From the NCBI GenBank assembly GCA_041627475.1, contig JBFKQZ010000118.1:1-9339 (forward strand): a DNA stretch of 9,339 nucleotides, written 5' to 3'. Shown here piece by piece: positions 7,569 to 9,339 of the stretch. The translations under genes and the position numbers were made by a program. Origin of the DNA: JBFGFG01 sp041627475 (GTDB lineage: Bacteria > Actinomycetota > Nitriliruptoria > Nitriliruptorales > Nitriliruptoraceae). The notes beneath the pieces are model-generated. The model worked only from the letters and a program-made list of their open reading frames with translations. It did no database searches and had not been told where the DNA came from. Within the stretch, counting starts at the first letter, position 1, and each line of letters starts with the position of its first letter.

Positions 7569-7967
7569 TCAGCTGAGGGTGATCTCGCTGACCATCCCGG
7601 CCTCACGGTGGCCCGGGATCGCGCAGTAGTAGGTGTAGGTGCCGGGCTCGGCCGTCAGCGTGCCGGTGCCGGTGTCCTCACCGCTGCACTCGGCGACGAC
7701 GGCGTCACCGTCGACGCCCTCGAAGACGATGTTGTGCGGGACGGCGCCCTCGCACTCGATCGTGACCTCGAGCTGCCCGTCGGCGAGCTCGGCGGTGGCG
7801 GGGGCACTCGCCCACTGGAGCGAGTCGTTGCCGACGAAGACGGCAGCGCCGGCGTCAACGGCGGGGGCGTCCCCACCCGCGTCGGCGGTGTCATCGGTAC
7901 CGCCGCCACTGCAGGCGGCGAGGGCCATCGCCAGGGCGGCGACGAGAGCGAGCAGACGTGCGCGCAT
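7569..7967 (-). CDS. Cupredoxin (plastocyanin/azurin-like) lipoprotein, upstream copy
   Basis: Second blue-copper lipoprotein, 132 residues. The signal peptide ends in the lipobox LAAC (Cys19). A Gly/Asp/Ala-rich linker (20-40) would hold the domain away from the membrane, and the cupredoxin domain covers about 42-132. Copper ligands: His78 in PHNI, Cys115, His120 and Met125 in YYCAIPGHREAGM. Two extra cysteines, Cys72 and Cys94, flank the first ligand region and could form a disulfide; the downstream paralogue lacks them. ATG at 7967 is chosen because it starts the signal peptide and has AAGGA (7978-7982) 10 bases upstream; the longer open frame to 8126 has no signal peptide and crosses a dyad. 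An unusually good dyad lies 26 bases upstream of the start. The role, electron transfer or copper handling, is inferred from the fold only. Confidence 0.92.
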   Translation of the reverse strand: MRARLLALVAALAMALAACSGGGTDDTADAGGDAPAVDAGAAVFVGNDSLQWASAPATAELADGQLEVTIECEGAVPHNIVFEGVDGDAVVAECSGEDTGTGTLTAEPGTYTYYCAIPGHREAGMVSEITLS

Positions 7968-7993
7968 GTCTGAAGAGTCCTTCGTAGGGAGGA

Positions 7994-8017
7994 ACCTCGT
8001 GAACGGGTTCACAAGGT
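7994..8017. promoter_or_regulatory. 24-bp dyad, probable operator upstream of cupredoxin gene
   Basis: Arms ACCTCGTGAAC (7994-8004) and GTTCACAAGGT (8007-8017) are complementary at 10 of 11 positions around a central GG. The dyad lies 6 bases downstream of a TACACT -10 candidate on the minus strand and ends 26 bases before the ATG, so it would cover the transcription start. The size and symmetry suit a dimeric repressor. A two-base centre makes it a poor RNA hairpin unless inner pairs open. Confidence 0.5.
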
Positions 8018-8023
8018 GTTCGA

Positions 8024-8029
8024 AGTGTA
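8024..8029 (-). promoter_or_regulatory. Possible -10 element of the upstream cupredoxin gene
   Basis: TACACT on the minus strand matches TANNNT and four of six bases of the TATAAT consensus. It lies 56 bases before the ATG and directly upstream of the 24-bp dyad. No clear -35 is visible. Confidence 0.4.
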
Positions 8030-8138
8030 CGTCTCGACGGTTGTCCCAGCCGTCCCCGACCGTCCGTCCAGTGCACCCCGAGACGTCCGGGGGCCTGTCG
8101 GCCGCCCATGCGCGCCGCGTGGGCACCCGACCACCAGA

Positions 8139-8163
8139 AGCGCCCCGTCCCAGCGCCCGTCCC
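8139..8163 (+). repeat. Imperfect tandem 13-base repeat upstream of the protease gene
   Basis: AGCGCCCCGTCCC (8139-8151) is followed directly by AGCGCCCGTCCC (8152-8163), the same unit with one C missing. It abuts the TAGCGT -10 candidate. It may be a binding site placed over the -35 region, or a chance duplication. Confidence 0.35.
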
Positions 8164-8169
8164 TAGCGT
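8164..8169 (+). promoter_or_regulatory. Possible -10 element of the protease gene
   Basis: TAGCGT fits TANNNT, 37 bases before the GTG start and 25 before the GAGGAG ribosome site. The tandem repeat occupies the place where a -35 would be. Confidence 0.3.
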
Positions 8170-8206
8170 CGACAGGATCTGCGTTCGCCGACGAGAGGAG
8201 CTGCGC

Positions 8207-9298
8207 GTGCGGACCCGACTGACCTTCCTGTTGACCGGCCTGCTCGTGCTCGGGATGGCGATCCCGGCCATCGCGATCACGAACGGCGCGCCCGACGACG
8301 ATGACGGTGCGACCTACGACGCCGTGGGCAACCTGCTCTTCTACGTGCCGAGCTACGACCTCGACCCACGCTTCTCCTCCCCGGGTGGGTGGTTCACCTG
8401 CACGGGCACGCTGATCGCCGACGACGTCGTCGTCACGGCCGGCCACTGCACGTACGACATCGGTGTCGACGGCGTCGACCCCGACGAGGCGCCGCGCGAG
8501 CCGGCGGACGCCCCGGTCCCCAACTCCCACGAGGGTGGCACGGACGTGTGGATCACGTTCGAGGCGGACGCGACGGCTGCGTACGAGGACGTGCTGGTCA
8601 CCACCTCGGCCTACTACGCGCAGCGCGAGGCCGAACTCAACGGCGACGACGACCCGGACAACGACATCGACGGCAACGCCGAGCGGTACGCGGACTGGTC
8701 GTCCGCCCTCGACGCCAATGCGGACGGTTCGGACGGACTACCGCAGTACTGGCACAAGGCGACAGCGCACAGCCACCCCGACTACATCGACGCAGCGTTC
8801 TTCCTGTACGACCTCGGCATCCTCGAGCTGGACGAGGGCGTCCACGGCGTCGACAACTACGGGCAGCTTCCCGACGAGGGCGCGCTCGACGTGCTGCAGA
8901 ACAAGCGACGCAACGACCAGCTGTTCACCGCGGTCGGCTACGGCATCCAGGAGATCGTCCCGTTCTTCCAGTCCGACGACGTCCGGTACGAGGCCACGGT
9001 CCGGCTGCTGACCACCAAGGGCACCCACGGCATCGACGGGATCAAGCCGGGGACGTCGGTGGTGTTCTCCAACAACAACGGCAAGGCGGCCCGCGGCGGG
9101 ACCTGCTTCGGTGACTCCGGCGGTCCGATCTTCTTCGGGACCGACACGCCACGCCACGTCCACGAGGACGGCGACCTCGTGCTCGCCGGCGTGACGTCCT
9201 ACGGCGTCTCGCCGAACTGCACGGGCACGGGTGGCGTCTACCGGATCGACAACGAGACGGACCTGGCGTTCATCCGGAGCTTCCTGCCGGACGCCTGA
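8207..9298 (+). CDS. Secreted trypsin-like (S1 family) serine protease
   Basis: Extracellular chymotrypsin-fold endopeptidase, 363 residues. A signal peptide (1-23, ending AIA) is followed directly by ITNG, the equivalent of the IVGG N-terminus of active trypsins. The triad is visible: His80 in TAGHC, Asp202 in YDLGIL, Ser304 in GDSGGP. Cys65/Cys81 and Cys300/Cys338 match the usual disulfides. Between His80 and Asp202 lies a long insert (about 82-185), rich in Asp. It holds two loops that resemble EF-hand or calcium-binding loops, DNDIDGNAE (151-159) and DANADGSDG (169-177), which suggests calcium stabilisation. GTG at 8207 is supported by GAGGAG (8195-8200) 6 bases upstream and gives a proper signal peptide. 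The gene stands alone, divergent from the cupredoxins, and a hairpin follows. The substrate is unknown. Confidence 0.93.
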   Translation: MRTRLTFLLTGLLVLGMAIPAIAITNGAPDDDDGATYDAVGNLLFYVPSYDLDPRFSSPGGWFTCTGTLIADDVVVTAGHCTYDIGVDGVDPDEAPREPADAPVPNSHEGGTDVWITFEADATAAYEDVLVTTSAYYAQREAELNGDDDPDNDIDGNAERYADWSSALDANADGSDGLPQYWHKATAHSHPDYIDAAFFLYDLGILELDEGVHGVDNYGQLPDEGALDVLQNKRRNDQLFTAVGYGIQEIVPFFQSDDVRYEATVRLLTTKGTHGIDGIKPGTSVVFSNNNGKAARGGTCFGDSGGPIFFGTDTPRHVHEDGDLVLAGVTSYGVSPNCTGTGGVYRIDNETDLAFIRSFLPDA

Positions 9299-9317
9299 TC
9301 CCCTCGGCCAGGTCGAC

Positions 9318-9339
9318 GGCGCCCCCACAGCGGGGCGCC
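9318..9339 (+). terminator. Hairpin after the protease gene (at window edge)
   Basis: A perfect 8-bp stem, GGCGCCCC (9318-9325) with GGGGCGCC (9332-9339), loop CACAGC, starts 19 bases after the stop codon. The window ends at the stem, so a following T-run cannot be checked. Confidence 0.6.

Noticed and set aside
7999..8012. LexA (SOS) box
   Set aside because: GAAC and GTTC are separated by two bases, while actinobacterial SOS boxes have four. The gene is also not a DNA-repair gene.
7981..8017. MerR-type (CueR-like) copper promoter with the dyad between -35 and -10
   Set aside because: TACGAA (minus strand, 7981-7986) could be a -10, but no -35 occurs at 19-20 bases. The nearest TTGTGA is 22 bases away and lies inside the dyad itself.
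8285..8304. Enteropeptidase-like DDDD activation site in the protease
   Set aside because: The acidic run lies after the ITNG N-terminus and is not followed by Lys/Arg, so it is not a zymogen cleavage site.

Overview
The window is uniformly very GC-rich. It has GTG starts, Shine-Dalgarno sites, an acyl-CoA carboxylase epsilon subunit and a WS/DGAT wax ester/triacylglycerol synthase. This points to an actinobacterial chromosome. The Asp-rich exported protease hints at a salt-adapted lineage, possibly a deep-branching class such as Nitriliruptoria, but that placement is inference. I see no rRNA, tRNA, CRISPR array, insertion sequence or phage gene. No stretch longer than 300 bases lacks a gene.

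Layout, left to right. (1) 1-1475, minus strand: a two-component system, with an OmpR/PhoB-type response regulator overlapping by 4 bases a sensor histidine kinase that runs off the left edge. (2) 1586-2980, plus: a WS/DGAT acyltransferase, divergent from the regulator. (3) 2981-3181: a convergent intergenic region with two 29-bp palindromic repeats in inverted orientation. (4) 3182-4983, minus: a biotin protein ligase (birA) followed by a multi-pass RDD-like membrane protein with a cysteine-containing C-terminal domain. (5) 5096-6921, plus: the carboxyltransferase beta subunit of an acyl-CoA (propionyl-CoA type) carboxylase and its small epsilon subunit, overlapping by 4 bases and closed by a hairpin terminator. 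(6) 6984-7967, minus: two paralogous type-1 copper cupredoxin lipoproteins, each apparently with its own promoter, separated by a 12-bp GC hairpin. (7) 8207-9298, plus: a secreted trypsin-like serine protease, followed by a hairpin at the right edge.

How the genes work together. BirA attaches biotin to the carrier domain of the carboxylase alpha subunit, which is not in the window. The beta and epsilon subunits then use that carboxybiotin to make methylmalonyl-CoA (or malonyl-CoA) for lipid synthesis. The WS/DGAT enzyme uses acyl-CoA to make storage lipid, so the central part has a loose lipid theme. The divergent birA / accD-accE arrangement matches the one known in mycobacteria (birA-accD5-accE5). 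The two cupredoxins are probably membrane-anchored electron carriers or copper proteins on the outer face of the membrane.

Most of the window is ordinary core genome. The parts that most deserve a second look are the inverted 29-bp repeat pair, the 24-bp dyad in front of the upstream cupredoxin gene, the architecture of the RDD-like membrane protein, the paired cupredoxins, and the protease with an Asp-rich calcium-loop-like insert and a probable signal-peptidase-generated Ile N-terminus. I did not find a convincing new multi-gene system.
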